Positions 53,299-61,899 of a stretch of 64,000 bases of DNA are shown one piece after another (positions within the stretch are counted from its first letter, which is position 1; every line of letters begins with the position of its first letter). The translations under genes and the position numbers were made by a program. The DNA comes from Pseudooceanicola algae (GTDB lineage: Bacteria; Pseudomonadota; Alphaproteobacteria; Rhodobacterales; Rhodobacteraceae): positions 1,646,001-1,710,000 of the forward strand of contig NZ_CP060436.1 in NCBI RefSeq assembly GCF_003590145.2. Direction: 5' to 3'. The notes beneath the pieces were generated by a model. That model worked only from the letters and a program-made list of their open reading frames with translations, was not told the origin of the DNA and did no database searches.

Positions 53299-54329
53299 GC
53301 CTGTCCAACGATCACCTGCTGCGCCCCGCCGGCGCGCTTGGCCTGCTGGCGCTGGTCCTGCCGCTGGTCCTGCTGTTCGGCATCGGGGCGCTGGCGCTTT
53401 ATCTGTGGGGCTTCGGCGGTCTCGCGGATCTGTCGCAATGGGCCACTGCCGGGCAGCGCGATGCGCAGAATGCCATTGCCCGCGCCCTTCGGGCGTTGCA
53501 TGGCGGCGACCCGGGGGCGCTGTCACTGCTGCTGGGGCTATGTTTTTCCTACGGCTTCCTGCATGCGGCCGGACCGGGGCATGGCAAGATCCTGATCGCC
53601 GGCTATGGCATGGCGCAGGGGGTTTCGGCGCTGCGCCTGTCCATTCTGGCCCTGCTGTCCGGGCTGGCCCAATCGGCCAGCGCCGTGCTGCTGGTCAGCG
53701 CGGGGCTGGCCCTGCTGAACCTGTCGCGCGAACGCCTGGTGGGCGTCACCGAAGCCTGGCTGGCACCCCTTTCCTATGCCGCAATCGGCATGATCGGCCT
53801 GTGGCTTGGCCTGCGCGGGCTGACCCATATCCGCCGTGCGCTGACCCGGCCGACGCGTCAGGACGAATGGCATGATCAGGCGCAGGCATCTGGCCATGAC
53901 GCCGAACCGGATCACGATCACGCACTGCACCACCACAGCCACGAAACCGACAGCTGCGGCTGTGGTCACCGCCACGGCCCCACACCGCAGGAAGCCACCC
54001 AAGCCCGCAGTCTGCGCGAAGCGGTCATCCTGATCGCCGCCATCGCCGCCCGCCCCTGCACCGGGGCATTGTTCCTGCTGGTCCTGACGTGGCGGATGGA
54101 CATTCTGGCCGCCGGGATCGCAGGAACCTTTGCCATGGGGCTGGGGGTCGCCTCGGTCACCATCGCAGTCGCGCTTCTGTCGGTCATCCTGCGCGCGGGC
54201 GCCTTGGAGCGTCTGTTGCGCCACCTGCCAAGCGGCGTTGCCCCTGCCGCGCTGCTGGCCCTTGCCGAAACCGCCGCCGGATTGCTGGTCGCAGCCACGG
54301 CGCTCGGCCTGTTCCTGCGCGCTGTCTGA
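53295..54329 (+). CDS. NicO/RcnA-type nickel/cobalt transporter
   Basis: A 344-residue inner-membrane protein. Helix I carries FLHAAGPGHGKILIAGYGM, the metal-site region of the family. A long His/Asp-rich loop (ASGHDAEPDHDHALHHHSHE, then CGCGHRHG) separates two helix sets, as in RcnA, and the second half has AIAARPCTGALFLLVLTW. It should export excess nickel or cobalt. No dedicated regulator (RcnR) is nearby. Confidence 0.92.
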   Translation: MSLSNDHLLRPAGALGLLALVLPLVLLFGIGALALYLWGFGGLADLSQWATAGQRDAQNAIARALRALHGGDPGALSLLLGLCFSYGFLHAAGPGHGKILIAGYGMAQGVSALRLSILALLSGLAQSASAVLLVSAGLALLNLSRERLVGVTEAWLAPLSYAAIGMIGLWLGLRGLTHIRRALTRPTRQDEWHDQAQASGHDAEPDHDHALHHHSHETDSCGCGHRHGPTPQEATQARSLREAVILIAAIAARPCTGALFLLVLTWRMDILAAGIAGTFAMGLGVASVTIAVALLSVILRAGALERLLRHLPSGVAPAALLALAETAAGLLVAATALGLFLRAV

Positions 54330-54443
54330 GGATATCCGAGGCGGGCAGCATTGGTCGCCGGGCGTGCGGTGCCCGCAGGACCGCGGTTTTCACAGGTTGG
54401 TCAGAAAAAAGCGCAAACACCTGGCTGCGCTGGCAATCGGGCT

Positions 54444-55097
54444 TTACAGCCCATTTACCGCGACATTCCGGTTATGCCGCCAATCGGAGACGAGTTCCTG
54501 AATAATCGCATTCAGAAAGGGACGGTCGCTTCGGGCGGTCAGATAACGGTATTCGGATGTGCCGCATTCGGCTTCGCAATTTTCCGAGATTACTTCCGAC
54601 AGAGCCGGACAACTGGAAAGCGCGCCTGAACTGCAAAATACAACCTGGCCGATTTCAAATTCAGGAAGGCAGATTTCCGGCAAATGCCCTTGCGCCATCC
54701 GGGTCACACCGCAATAGCCAAGCAAGCTGCCCGCGTGGATCAGAACCAGCTGCTTGCCATAGGTCTGTTCGGACAGTCGGCTTTTGACCAAAAGCCCCTG
54801 CCGGGGCAGAACCTGCATCGTCGCGCAATTCCCAATCACGCCGGCCGGGATTTGCAGAACCTTGGGCAAACCCGCGAAGGTGGTCATCCCGCTCGCCCCA
54901 TGCCCGGAAACAGTGGTCCTGCGCACCCTGAGGACAGGTTGCAGCCCATTGTCGAACGTCAGGACCTTGTCCCCTGGCTGCAGGGTTTCGACCGGTTGCC
55001 AGCCAGCGGCGCCCGCCACCCTGGTGCCCGCCAGCATGCCACCTGCGGCCCAGGCCGTTTCGCACCCGGGAAGGGACAGACCATGCACATGGCTCAT
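54444..55097 (-). CDS. Hint-domain-like protein lacking the catalytic residues
   Basis: About 217 residues with a Hedgehog/intein-type core: GMLAGTRVAGAAGWQPVETLQPGDKVLTFDNGLQPVLRVRR. Rhodobacterales contain many such Hint proteins. The self-processing Cys expected before the GT pair (C-F-x-x-G-T) is Gly here (GMLAGT), and the block-B His (PQHR) is replaced by PRQG, so processing is unlikely. Cys is abundant later (IGNCATM, GYCGV, FCSSGALSSCPAL, ENCEAECG). The ATG at 55097 is chosen over a GTG at 55100. Confidence 0.8.
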   Translation of the reverse strand: MSHVHGLSLPGCETAWAAGGMLAGTRVAGAAGWQPVETLQPGDKVLTFDNGLQPVLRVRRTTVSGHGASGMTTFAGLPKVLQIPAGVIGNCATMQVLPRQGLLVKSRLSEQTYGKQLVLIHAGSLLGYCGVTRMAQGHLPEICLPEFEIGQVVFCSSGALSSCPALSEVISENCEAECGTSEYRYLTARSDRPFLNAIIQELVSDWRHNRNVAVNGL

Positions 55098-55100
55098 CAC

Positions 55101-55793
55101 TTCGGAAAGGCCCGCCCCTGCGGGAGCGCCCTTTCCGATGTCGCGCCGACCATTATGCTTCTGATAACCGATTTCACCCGCTCCGGTTTACGTCTGACCC
55201 CCTGAGCAGGAGATCCCACACAAAATTCCATTCCCAACAGGCCGGTATTGCAAATTGCAATGCAAGGCCAGCCGTTTCGTTCCACGGTCATGTTCCGATG
55301 AACGCGTCAACGGTGCAACTCGGGACAAGCAGGAAACCGAACATTCCTGAATGTGAACCACCAAACCGAAGCGCGTTTCGCAAGATGCCTCACGCAATGG
55401 GCAACAAAACGCCTAAAAGACAATACCTGTGTACAGATAACTGACGCCCCGTAAAAATAACGTGACGCCGTATCGCATCAAGATTTGCATGTACTGACTC
55501 AGAGGCGCGTCAGGCCTTTGCGGTCCCGTCCTTGCTCCGACGGCGAGTCACGTCACCCGAAGGCGTCAGGCGAATCGTTATGGCGGGGCATGAACCGATC
55601 TGCTTCGCCTGCCCCGCCGCCGGCAGGATTCCGCCCCGCCCCCGCCGGCTGGACGTGGCGGCAACGCCCAGCAAGATTGCGGCTTGGCCACGCCCCATGC
55701 TATCCTTTGCGCTAAAGTGCCGGTAACAGGCCCGCGCAGCCGGCCGCGGATGTTTCAGGCCCGCAAGGACAAAGGCCCGAAGAGCAGAACCCG
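55101..55793. other. Long gene-free region upstream of the Hint gene
   Basis: This 693-bp stretch is richer in A+T than its surroundings between about 55200 and 55500. TTGCAA occurs twice, at 55248 and 55255. Reading frames here show no family character; one on the minus strand (55510-55803) overlaps the next gene and is judged spurious. It should carry the Hint promoter. Confidence 0.45.
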
Positions 55794-56816
55794 ATGACAG
55801 CACTGGACAAGTATCAGCGGCTGGAAGCTGCCGCGCTTTGGCGCGACGCCCCAGAGCGCCAGCGCCGCGATGTCATTATCTCGCTCGGCGATGCCACTCT
55901 GGTGATCTACGACATGCAGGATCGCCCCCTCGCGCATTGGTCGCTGGCCGCTCTTCAACGGACCAATCCCGGCAACTTTCCCGCCCTTTACCACCCCGAT
56001 GGCGACCCCGGCGAAACCCTTGAGGTCAGCGCCGCCGAAGGCGACATGATCGAGGCGCTGGAAAAGCTGGGCCGGGCCGTGGACCGGCGGCGGCCCAAAC
56101 GCGGCCGGGTTCGGCTTTGGTCGGTGGCCGGCTTCATGGCGGTGCTTCTGCTGGTGCTTTTCGTCTGGCTGCCCCCGGCGCTGGAAGCCCATGCGCTGAC
56201 CCTTCTGGCCCCGGCCCGCCGTCAGGAGATCGGCACACGCATCCTTGACGAGGTGCAGAAGCTGACCGGCGCGCCCTGCGGCGATCCCGCGGGCATGGCG
56301 GCGCTGCAACGTCTTGGCACACGGCTGAACCCCAACGACAGCTACCGCCTGCGCGTGGTGCGTGGCGGGCTGGCGGAAACCACCCACCTGCCCGGCAAGA
56401 TCATCCTGATCAACGAGACCCTGATCGATCAAAGTGGCGACCCGGATGTAATCGCCGGCTACCTGCTGGCCGAACGGCTGCGCGCCGGGGCGCAGGACCC
56501 GATGAAGGCACTTTTGCATGCCGCCGGTATCGGCACCGTTCTGAAACTGCTGACCACCGGCGAATTGTCCGACGCCGTGCTGCGCCGTCAGGCCCTGCGC
56601 CTGCTCGACGGCGATCACGATCCCCTGACCGAGGCCGAGGTGGTCACCGGCTTTGCCGAGGTCGGCCTGAGCCTGACCCCCTATGCGCGCACCCTTGCCC
56701 TGTCCGGGCAGGAGGTCGACGGGTTGATCGCGGGCGACGCCTATCCCGGCGGCGCGCCCGATCCGGTGATGAGCGATGGCGACTGGCTGCGTCTTCAGGC
56801 GGTCTGCCGCAGCTGA
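55794..56816 (+). CDS. Membrane protein with a degenerate M48-peptidase-like domain
   Basis: A 340-residue protein. An N-terminal cytosolic part (about 1-105) is followed by one helix, WSVAGFMAVLLLVLFVWLPP, and a part resembling M48 metallopeptidases: LPGKIILINETLIDQSGDPDVIAGYLLAERLRA aligns with the family's LPGGYIFVTRGLL...LAHEIAHV. Where HExxH should be, the sequence is AERLR, so both zinc His are lost and only the Glu position remains. A structural or regulatory role is likely. Function unknown. Confidence 0.72.
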   Translation: MTALDKYQRLEAAALWRDAPERQRRDVIISLGDATLVIYDMQDRPLAHWSLAALQRTNPGNFPALYHPDGDPGETLEVSAAEGDMIEALEKLGRAVDRRRPKRGRVRLWSVAGFMAVLLLVLFVWLPPALEAHALTLLAPARRQEIGTRILDEVQKLTGAPCGDPAGMAALQRLGTRLNPNDSYRLRVVRGGLAETTHLPGKIILINETLIDQSGDPDVIAGYLLAERLRAGAQDPMKALLHAAGIGTVLKLLTTGELSDAVLRRQALRLLDGDHDPLTEAEVVTGFAEVGLSLTPYARTLALSGQEVDGLIAGDAYPGGAPDPVMSDGDWLRLQAVCRS

Positions 56817-56831
56817 TCGCGCATATGGGAA

Positions 56832-56855
56832 AGGGCGGGACCTTCGCCCCGCCCT
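56832..56855. terminator. Hairpin between convergent genes
   Basis: AGGGCGGG and CCCGCCCT form a perfect 8-bp stem with an eight-base loop, between the M48-like gene and upp, which converge. Confidence 0.55.
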
Positions 56856-56882
56856 GCCAATCCTGTCACGCTTTGCGCCGCT

Positions 56883-57524
56883 CTACTTGGTGCCGAACAT
56901 CCGGTCGCCCGCATCCCCGAGACCCGGCACGATATAACCCTGCTCGTTCAGCTTTTCGTCCAGCGAGGCGGTGATGATCGGCACATCGGGATGCGCTTCC
57001 TTCATGCGGGCCACGCCTTCGGGGGCGGCCAGCAGGCAAAGGAAGCGGATATTCGTCGCCCCCGCCTGTTTCAGAAGATCGATCGCCGCGACCGAGCTGT
57101 TGCCCGTGGCCAGCATCGGGTCGACCGCGATCACCAGACGATCTTCAAGGTTTTCCGGCACCTTGAAGTAATATTGCACCGGCTGAAGCGTTTCTTCATC
57201 CCGGTAAAGCCCGACGAAACCGACCCGCGCGGCGGGCACCAGTTCCAGGATACCGTCCAGCAGCCCGTTCCCGGCCCGCAGGATCGAGATCAGCGCCAGC
57301 TTCTTGCCATCCAGCAGCGGGGCTTCCATCTCGCACATCGGGGTCTTGATGGTTTTCGAGGTCATTTCCAGATTGCGCGTCACCTCGTAGGCCAGTAGCT
57401 GCGAGATCTCGCGCAGCAGCTGACGAAACTTCGCGGTCGAGGTCTCTTCTTCCCGCATCAGGGTCAGCTTGTGCTGCACCAGCGGATGGGTGACGACTGT
57501 CAGGTGGTCGGTTTCGGATGTCAT
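56883..57524 (-). CDS. upp: Uracil phosphoribosyltransferase
   Basis: A 213-residue cytosolic salvage enzyme making UMP from uracil and PRPP. The PRPP loop is [40 protein letters not shown] and the uracil site [17 protein letters not shown] are also conserved. It is the last gene of the nucleoside salvage operon; its start overlaps the add stop by four bases. Confidence 0.97.
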   Translation of the reverse strand: MTSETDHLTVVTHPLVQHKLTLMREEETSTAKFRQLLREISQLLAYEVTRNLEMTSKTIKTPMCEMEAPLLDGKKLALISILRAGNGLLDGILELVPAARVGFVGLYRDEETLQPVQYYFKVPENLEDRLVIAVDPMLATGNSSVAAIDLLKQAGATNIRFLCLLAAPEGVARMKEAHPDVPIITASLDEKLNEQGYIVPGLGDAGDRMFGTK

Positions 57525-58519
57525 GGGGCTGTCTCCAGTCGTTTCGCCAGTTTCGCCTTCGTTACCGTATCGCAGAAGGCGGCGTCGAGCGCGGTTTTCG
57601 CGATTTGCGCAAAGATCTCGTCATCCCAGCCGAAGGTCTTGCGCAGGGCGGCGTATTCCGACGCCATGGACAGGCCGAAATAAGCCGGGTCATCGGTCGA
57701 GATCGTCAGCTTCACACCGCTCCGGCGGATCTGTTCAACCGGGTGATGAGCGAGGTCGGGATAAAGCCCAAGGGCCACGCCCGCACCGGGGCAGGCCTCG
57801 ACCGTGACATCATGCCTGCGCAGCAGTTCCAGTACCGCCGGGTCTTCGACCGCGCGCGGCGCCGGGCCGATGCGGCTGACCCGCAGTTCCTCGACTGCCT
57901 CGCGTACCATGCGCGAGGGGCCCCATTCGCCTGCGTGGACGGTCAGGCCCAGCTCTGCCTCGCGGGCCATGTCGAAGGCATAGGTGAAATCGCGGAACTT
58001 GCCGCGCGCCTCATCGCCGGACATGCCGAAGCCGACGACGAAATCCCCTGCGGTCTCGGCGGCGCATTGGGCGGCAGCGCGGACCTTGGCAGGCCCTTGA
58101 TGGCGCAAGGAGGACACGATCAGGCGCAGGGTGACCCCGAGATCCGTCTCGGCGGCCTCGGCGGCTTCGCGCACCGCTTCGGTGATTTCCTTCCAGGCGC
58201 CAAGGTCATTGTTGCAGCAATGCGCCGGGCACAGGAAGGCCTCGGTATAGATGACCCCGCCGGCCGCACTTTGTTGCAGCATTTCGCGGGTCAGCCGGGC
58301 GTAATCCTCGGGGCTGTCGGGCAAGGCAGCAAGGGCCGCATAGGTCTCCAGCAGTTCGAGAAAGTCGGTGCGGCGATAGTCACCCCCGTCCGTGAACAGC
58401 TGTGAGAAGTCCTTTTTCTTTTCCTGCGCCAGACGCCGCATGAAGGCGGCCGGCACGGCGCCTTCCATGTGGACATGCAGTTCCACTTTCTGCAATTCGG
58501 GAATCGGGTCTTCGGTCAC
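57521..58519 (-). CDS. add: Adenosine deaminase
   Basis: A 332-residue zinc hydrolase converting adenosine to inosine. Metal and catalytic motifs: ELHVHMEGA (HxH), [10 protein letters not shown] and [10 protein letters not shown] (Asp-Asp). HVHMEGA differs slightly from the more usual HLDG form, so adenine or another aminopurine could be a substrate. The start is GTG at 58519, with GGAG six bases upstream, overlapping the deoB stop; an in-frame upstream stretch is antisense-like. Confidence 0.92.
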   Translation of the reverse strand: MTEDPIPELQKVELHVHMEGAVPAAFMRRLAQEKKKDFSQLFTDGGDYRRTDFLELLETYAALAALPDSPEDYARLTREMLQQSAAGGVIYTEAFLCPAHCCNNDLGAWKEITEAVREAAEAAETDLGVTLRLIVSSLRHQGPAKVRAAAQCAAETAGDFVVGFGMSGDEARGKFRDFTYAFDMAREAELGLTVHAGEWGPSRMVREAVEELRVSRIGPAPRAVEDPAVLELLRRHDVTVEACPGAGVALGLYPDLAHHPVEQIRRSGVKLTISTDDPAYFGLSMASEYAALRKTFGWDDEIFAQIAKTALDAAFCDTVTKAKLAKRLETAP

Positions 58520-59715
58520 AGAAGGCTCCGCCCCGTGCCCGCGTTCGGAACGCCGAGATGCGCCGCCACGGTGGCGGCGACATCGACAAAGTCGCAAAGC
58601 CCGGCTGATCCTGTTCCGCCCCCTGCCATCAGTACCGGCACCCTTTCACGGGTGTGGTCCGAGCCGCTCCAGCTGGGGTCGTTGCCATGATCCGCCGTGA
58701 TCACCAGCAGGTCACCGGGCCGCAGCGCCGCGATCACCTTGCCGATGCGCCCGTCGAACCATTCCAGCGCGGACGCATAGCCTGAAATGTCGCGGCGGTG
58801 GCCGTAAAGGCTGTCGAATTCGACGAAATTGGTAAAGGTCAGGCTGCCGTCTTCGGCCTCATCCACCAGACGGTCGAGGTGGTCCATCAGGTCCGCATCC
58901 GCGCCCTTCACCACATCGTCGATGCCCTGCATAGAAAAGATGTCACCGATCTTGCCCACCCCATGCACGGAACGCCCGGCCCCCTGCACCCAATCGCAAA
59001 GCGTCGGGGCGGGCGGCGCCAGCGAGTAATCGCGCCGGTTGGTGGTGCGCTGGAAATCGCCCGGCCTGCCGGTGAAGGGGCGCGAGATCACGCGCCCGAT
59101 CCGCATGGCATGCAGGCGCGGCGCCAGATCCCGGCACAGCTTTTGCAGCCGTTCGTTGCCAAAGCTGTCCTCATGCGCGGCAATCTGGAACACGCTGTCG
59201 GCCGAGGTATAGCAGATCGGCCAGCCGGTACGCATATGCTCGGCCCCGAGGTCGGCAATGATATTGGTGCCCGAGGCATGGCAATTGCCAAGGATACCGT
59301 CAGTGCCCGCAAGGCGGCAGACCTCGGCCGTCAGATCGGCCGGGAAGGCCGGGGTTTCGTTCGGGAAATAGGTCCAGTCCCAAGGCACAGGCACACCGGC
59401 CAGTTCCCAATGCCCCGACGGGGTGTCCTTGCCGGGGCTGACCTCGGCAGCGGCGGCCCAACGGCCCGAAACCGGCGCATCCCCAAGACCCGGCAGGGCA
59501 TCCTGCGTGGCCAGTTCCGCAGCGGCCCCAAGGCCAAGCCGCACGAGGTTGGGCAGATGCAACGGCCCCGACCGGCCCTGTTCGGCGCAAGCCTGTGCGA
59601 TATGAGCCAGCGTATTGGCCCCGGTGTCGGGCAGGCCCGCGTTGAAGAAAGACCCGGCATCCGGCGCGCCGCCGATACCAACGGAATCCATCACGACAAG
59701 AAAGGCGCGGCTCAT
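58516..59715 (-). CDS. deoB: Phosphopentomutase
   Basis: A 399-residue alkaline-phosphatase-superfamily enzyme interconverting (deoxy)ribose 1- and 5-phosphate. MSRAFLVVMDSVGIGGAPDA gives the first metal site; NTLAHIA, GKDTPSGHWELAGVP (phospho-Thr) and LVITADHGNDPSWSGSDHTRERVPVL the others. It overlaps both neighbours by four bases. Confidence 0.97.
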   Translation of the reverse strand: MSRAFLVVMDSVGIGGAPDAGSFFNAGLPDTGANTLAHIAQACAEQGRSGPLHLPNLVRLGLGAAAELATQDALPGLGDAPVSGRWAAAAEVSPGKDTPSGHWELAGVPVPWDWTYFPNETPAFPADLTAEVCRLAGTDGILGNCHASGTNIIADLGAEHMRTGWPICYTSADSVFQIAAHEDSFGNERLQKLCRDLAPRLHAMRIGRVISRPFTGRPGDFQRTTNRRDYSLAPPAPTLCDWVQGAGRSVHGVGKIGDIFSMQGIDDVVKGADADLMDHLDRLVDEAEDGSLTFTNFVEFDSLYGHRRDISGYASALEWFDGRIGKVIAALRPGDLLVITADHGNDPSWSGSDHTRERVPVLMAGGGTGSAGLCDFVDVAATVAAHLGVPNAGTGRSLL

Positions 59716-61019
59716 TCGGTAATCCTTTCAAGGACCAGCGGTGCGGGCGTCGGGGCGCCATCGGTGATGGTGATTGCGGACAGGACGGACTGCAATGCCG
59801 CCTCGGCGCTGCCTTCGCGCGCGCCATGCACCCGCGCCAGCGGTTGGCCCGCCACCACCGGCTGGCCGATGCGAACAAGGTCCGACAGGCCGACGGCACC
59901 GTCGATCACATCGCTTTCCACCATGCGCCCGCCGCCCAGATCCACCACGGCAAGTCCAAGCGCCTCACCGTCGATGGCGCTGACATGGCCCGATCGCGGC
60001 GCCGGGACTTCGCGGATCACCGTGGCTTCGGGTAGCAGGTTGCGCCAGCTTTCCAGGAAATCGCGAGGGCCGCCCATGGCCGCGACCATTCGGGCGAACC
60101 GCTCTGCCGCTGCGCCGGAGGTCAGGCTGATCTCAAGCTGCATCGCGGCCTCTTCGCGGTCTGGCGCCAGCTTTCCGGCGACCAACAACCCGGCCCCAAG
60201 CGCAATGCTCAGCTCTGCCAGGCGTCCGCGTTCCTCGCCGGTCAGGACGCGCATGGCGGCGGCGACTTCCAGCGCGTTGCCCATGTCGGCGGCCAGCGGC
60301 TGGCTCATGTCGGTCAGCAGGGCTTCGGTCGGGCATCCGGCGGCATTGGCGGTCGAGGCCAGCGCGCGGGCCAGCGCGCCAGCAGCCTCGCGTGTCTTCA
60401 TGAAGGCCCCGGAGCCGCATTTCACGTCCAGCACCAGCGCATCCAGTCCGGCGGCCAGTTTCTTGGACAGGATCGAGGCGGTGATCAGGTCAAGGCTGGC
60501 CACGGTCGATGTCACGTCGCGCACCGCGTAAAGACGACGATCCGCCGGGGCGATGTCCCTGGTCGCCGAAACAATGGCGCAACCGGTTTGCGCGACGACC
60601 CGCCGAAAGGCAGCTTCGCCAAGTTGGGTGGTCAGGCCGGGGATTGCCTCCATCTTGTCGAGGGTCCCGCCGCTATGGCCCAGCCCCCGCCCCGAGATCA
60701 TCGGCACATAGGCCCCGCAGGCGGCCAGCATCGGGGCCAGCACCAGGCTGACGCAATCCCCGATCCCGCCGGTGGAATGCTTGTCCAGCACCGGGCCAGG
60801 CAGATCCCATTCCAGCACCTGACCGGAATCGCGCATGGCAAGGGTCAGGGCCACGCGGCCCTCGTCCCCGATCCCGTTCAGCAGCACCGCCATGGCAAAG
60901 GCCCCGGCCTGGGCATCGCTGACCGCGCCATCGGCGAGGCCTTGCGCGAACCAGCCAAGCGCCTCTCGCGACGGCACGCGACCCTGTTGCAGATCCAGCA
61001 ATATGCGTCTTGCATCCAT
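59712..61019 (-). CDS. deoA: Thymidine phosphorylase
   Basis: A 435-residue enzyme splitting thymidine or deoxyuridine into base and deoxyribose 1-phosphate. Phosphate-site signature: VLDKHSTGGIGDCVSL, then SGRGLGHSGGTLDKMEAIPG and KKLAAGLDALVLDVKCGSGAFMKT. The ATG at 61019 begins MDARRILLDLQQGRVPS. It supplies the substrate of DeoB next in the operon; cdd lies 11 bp upstream. Confidence 0.97.
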   Translation of the reverse strand: MDARRILLDLQQGRVPSREALGWFAQGLADGAVSDAQAGAFAMAVLLNGIGDEGRVALTLAMRDSGQVLEWDLPGPVLDKHSTGGIGDCVSLVLAPMLAACGAYVPMISGRGLGHSGGTLDKMEAIPGLTTQLGEAAFRRVVAQTGCAIVSATRDIAPADRRLYAVRDVTSTVASLDLITASILSKKLAAGLDALVLDVKCGSGAFMKTREAAGALARALASTANAAGCPTEALLTDMSQPLAADMGNALEVAAAMRVLTGEERGRLAELSIALGAGLLVAGKLAPDREEAAMQLEISLTSGAAAERFARMVAAMGGPRDFLESWRNLLPEATVIREVPAPRSGHVSAIDGEALGLAVVDLGGGRMVESDVIDGAVGLSDLVRIGQPVVAGQPLARVHGAREGSAEAALQSVLSAITITDGAPTPAPLVLERITE

Positions 61020-61030
61020 GGCGCGCGCCC

Positions 61031-61423
61031 TCAGCTGTTGGCCATGTGGTCTGCGACGAACTTGCCCGGCAGGATATCGGCAAGGGTGGTTTCCAGCGTG
61101 CTGCCGCCGCTGGTGACCATGGTCAGCCTCACATCCGGCCCGCCGAATTCCACCAGTTTCTGACGGCAGCCGCCGCAGGGCGGCGTCGGCGTCGGGCTGT
61201 CGGCGATCACCAGCACTTCGGTCAGTTCGGTTTCCCCGGCGGCGACCATGGCGGCAATCGCCCCGGCCTCGGCGCAGGTGCCTTCGGGATAGGCCACGTT
61301 TTCCACGTTGCACCCCGCATAGACCGCGCCCGAAGCCGACCGGATCGCTGCCCCCACCTTGAAGTTGGAATAGGGCGCATAGGCGTTTTCACGCACAGCG
61401 CGGGCGGCATCCAGCAAATCCAT
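61031..61423 (-). CDS. cdd: Cytidine deaminase
   Basis: A 130-residue zinc enzyme of the small tetrameric type. Zinc motif: CAEAGAIAA (with catalytic Glu) and PCGGCRQKLVEF. AYAPYSNFKVGAAI and GCNVENVAYPEG are also typical. It produces uridine or deoxyuridine for DeoA. It is the first gene of the operon; GGAGA lies five bases before the ATG at 61423. Confidence 0.96.
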   Translation of the reverse strand: MDLLDAARAVRENAYAPYSNFKVGAAIRSASGAVYAGCNVENVAYPEGTCAEAGAIAAMVAAGETELTEVLVIADSPTPTPPCGGCRQKLVEFGGPDVRLTMVTSGGSTLETTLADILPGKFVADHMANS

Positions 61424-61757
61424 AGGTATCTCCTTCCGGCCCCCGCAGGGGCGTTGCGCATCGAATGGGCCGGGTCCGGCTATGCCCGAAGGCAGGGGTG
61501 ACGGCCCGGTTGCGAATGACCGTTGAGCGCCTCTTGCAAGAGCCAACGACGACCAAGGGGTTCGCCAGCGGCTTCACCGCAGCACAGCCCCCTGCCCGCC
61601 GTTCGCGGCAGGTCCGCCCCCGGTGGCAAATCTTCAGCGTCCTCTTAATCTTTGCAAGGCATAACGCCACGACGCAAAGAGGCAAGCGGTTCCGCGCGGT
61701 TGCAGGCCAAATGGAGTGGCACCGCGGAGGCAGGTCCAGCCTTTCGGAACGGTCCGG
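61424..61757. other. Divergent intergenic region cdd / maeB, left part
   Basis: Gene-free sequence holding the nucleoside operon promoter. The short frames do not look like proteins. A degenerate version of the 14-bp repeat unit (61744-61757) closes the stretch. Confidence 0.4.
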
Positions 61758-61827
61758 CCAGAACGGTACGACCAGAACGGTACGGCCAGAACGGTACGGC
61801 CAGAACGGTACGGCCAGAACGGTACGG
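61758..61827 (+). repeat. Five tandem copies of a 14-bp unit upstream of maeB
   Basis: CCAGAACGGTACGG is repeated at 61758 (last base A), 61772, 61786, 61800 and 61814 without spacers; a weaker copy precedes. The block ends 72 bp before the maeB start. Confidence 0.97.
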
Positions 61828-61899
61828 GCGCTGCCGGGGCTTTTCCCCGAACGGGAATTGGTTTAGCGCTGAACTACCTGATGAAGGACGAAGCAGATC

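Noticed and set aside
55510-55803. 97-codon minus-strand frame in the gap before the M48-like gene
   Set aside because: No domain, no ribosome site, and it overlaps the start of the opposite gene.
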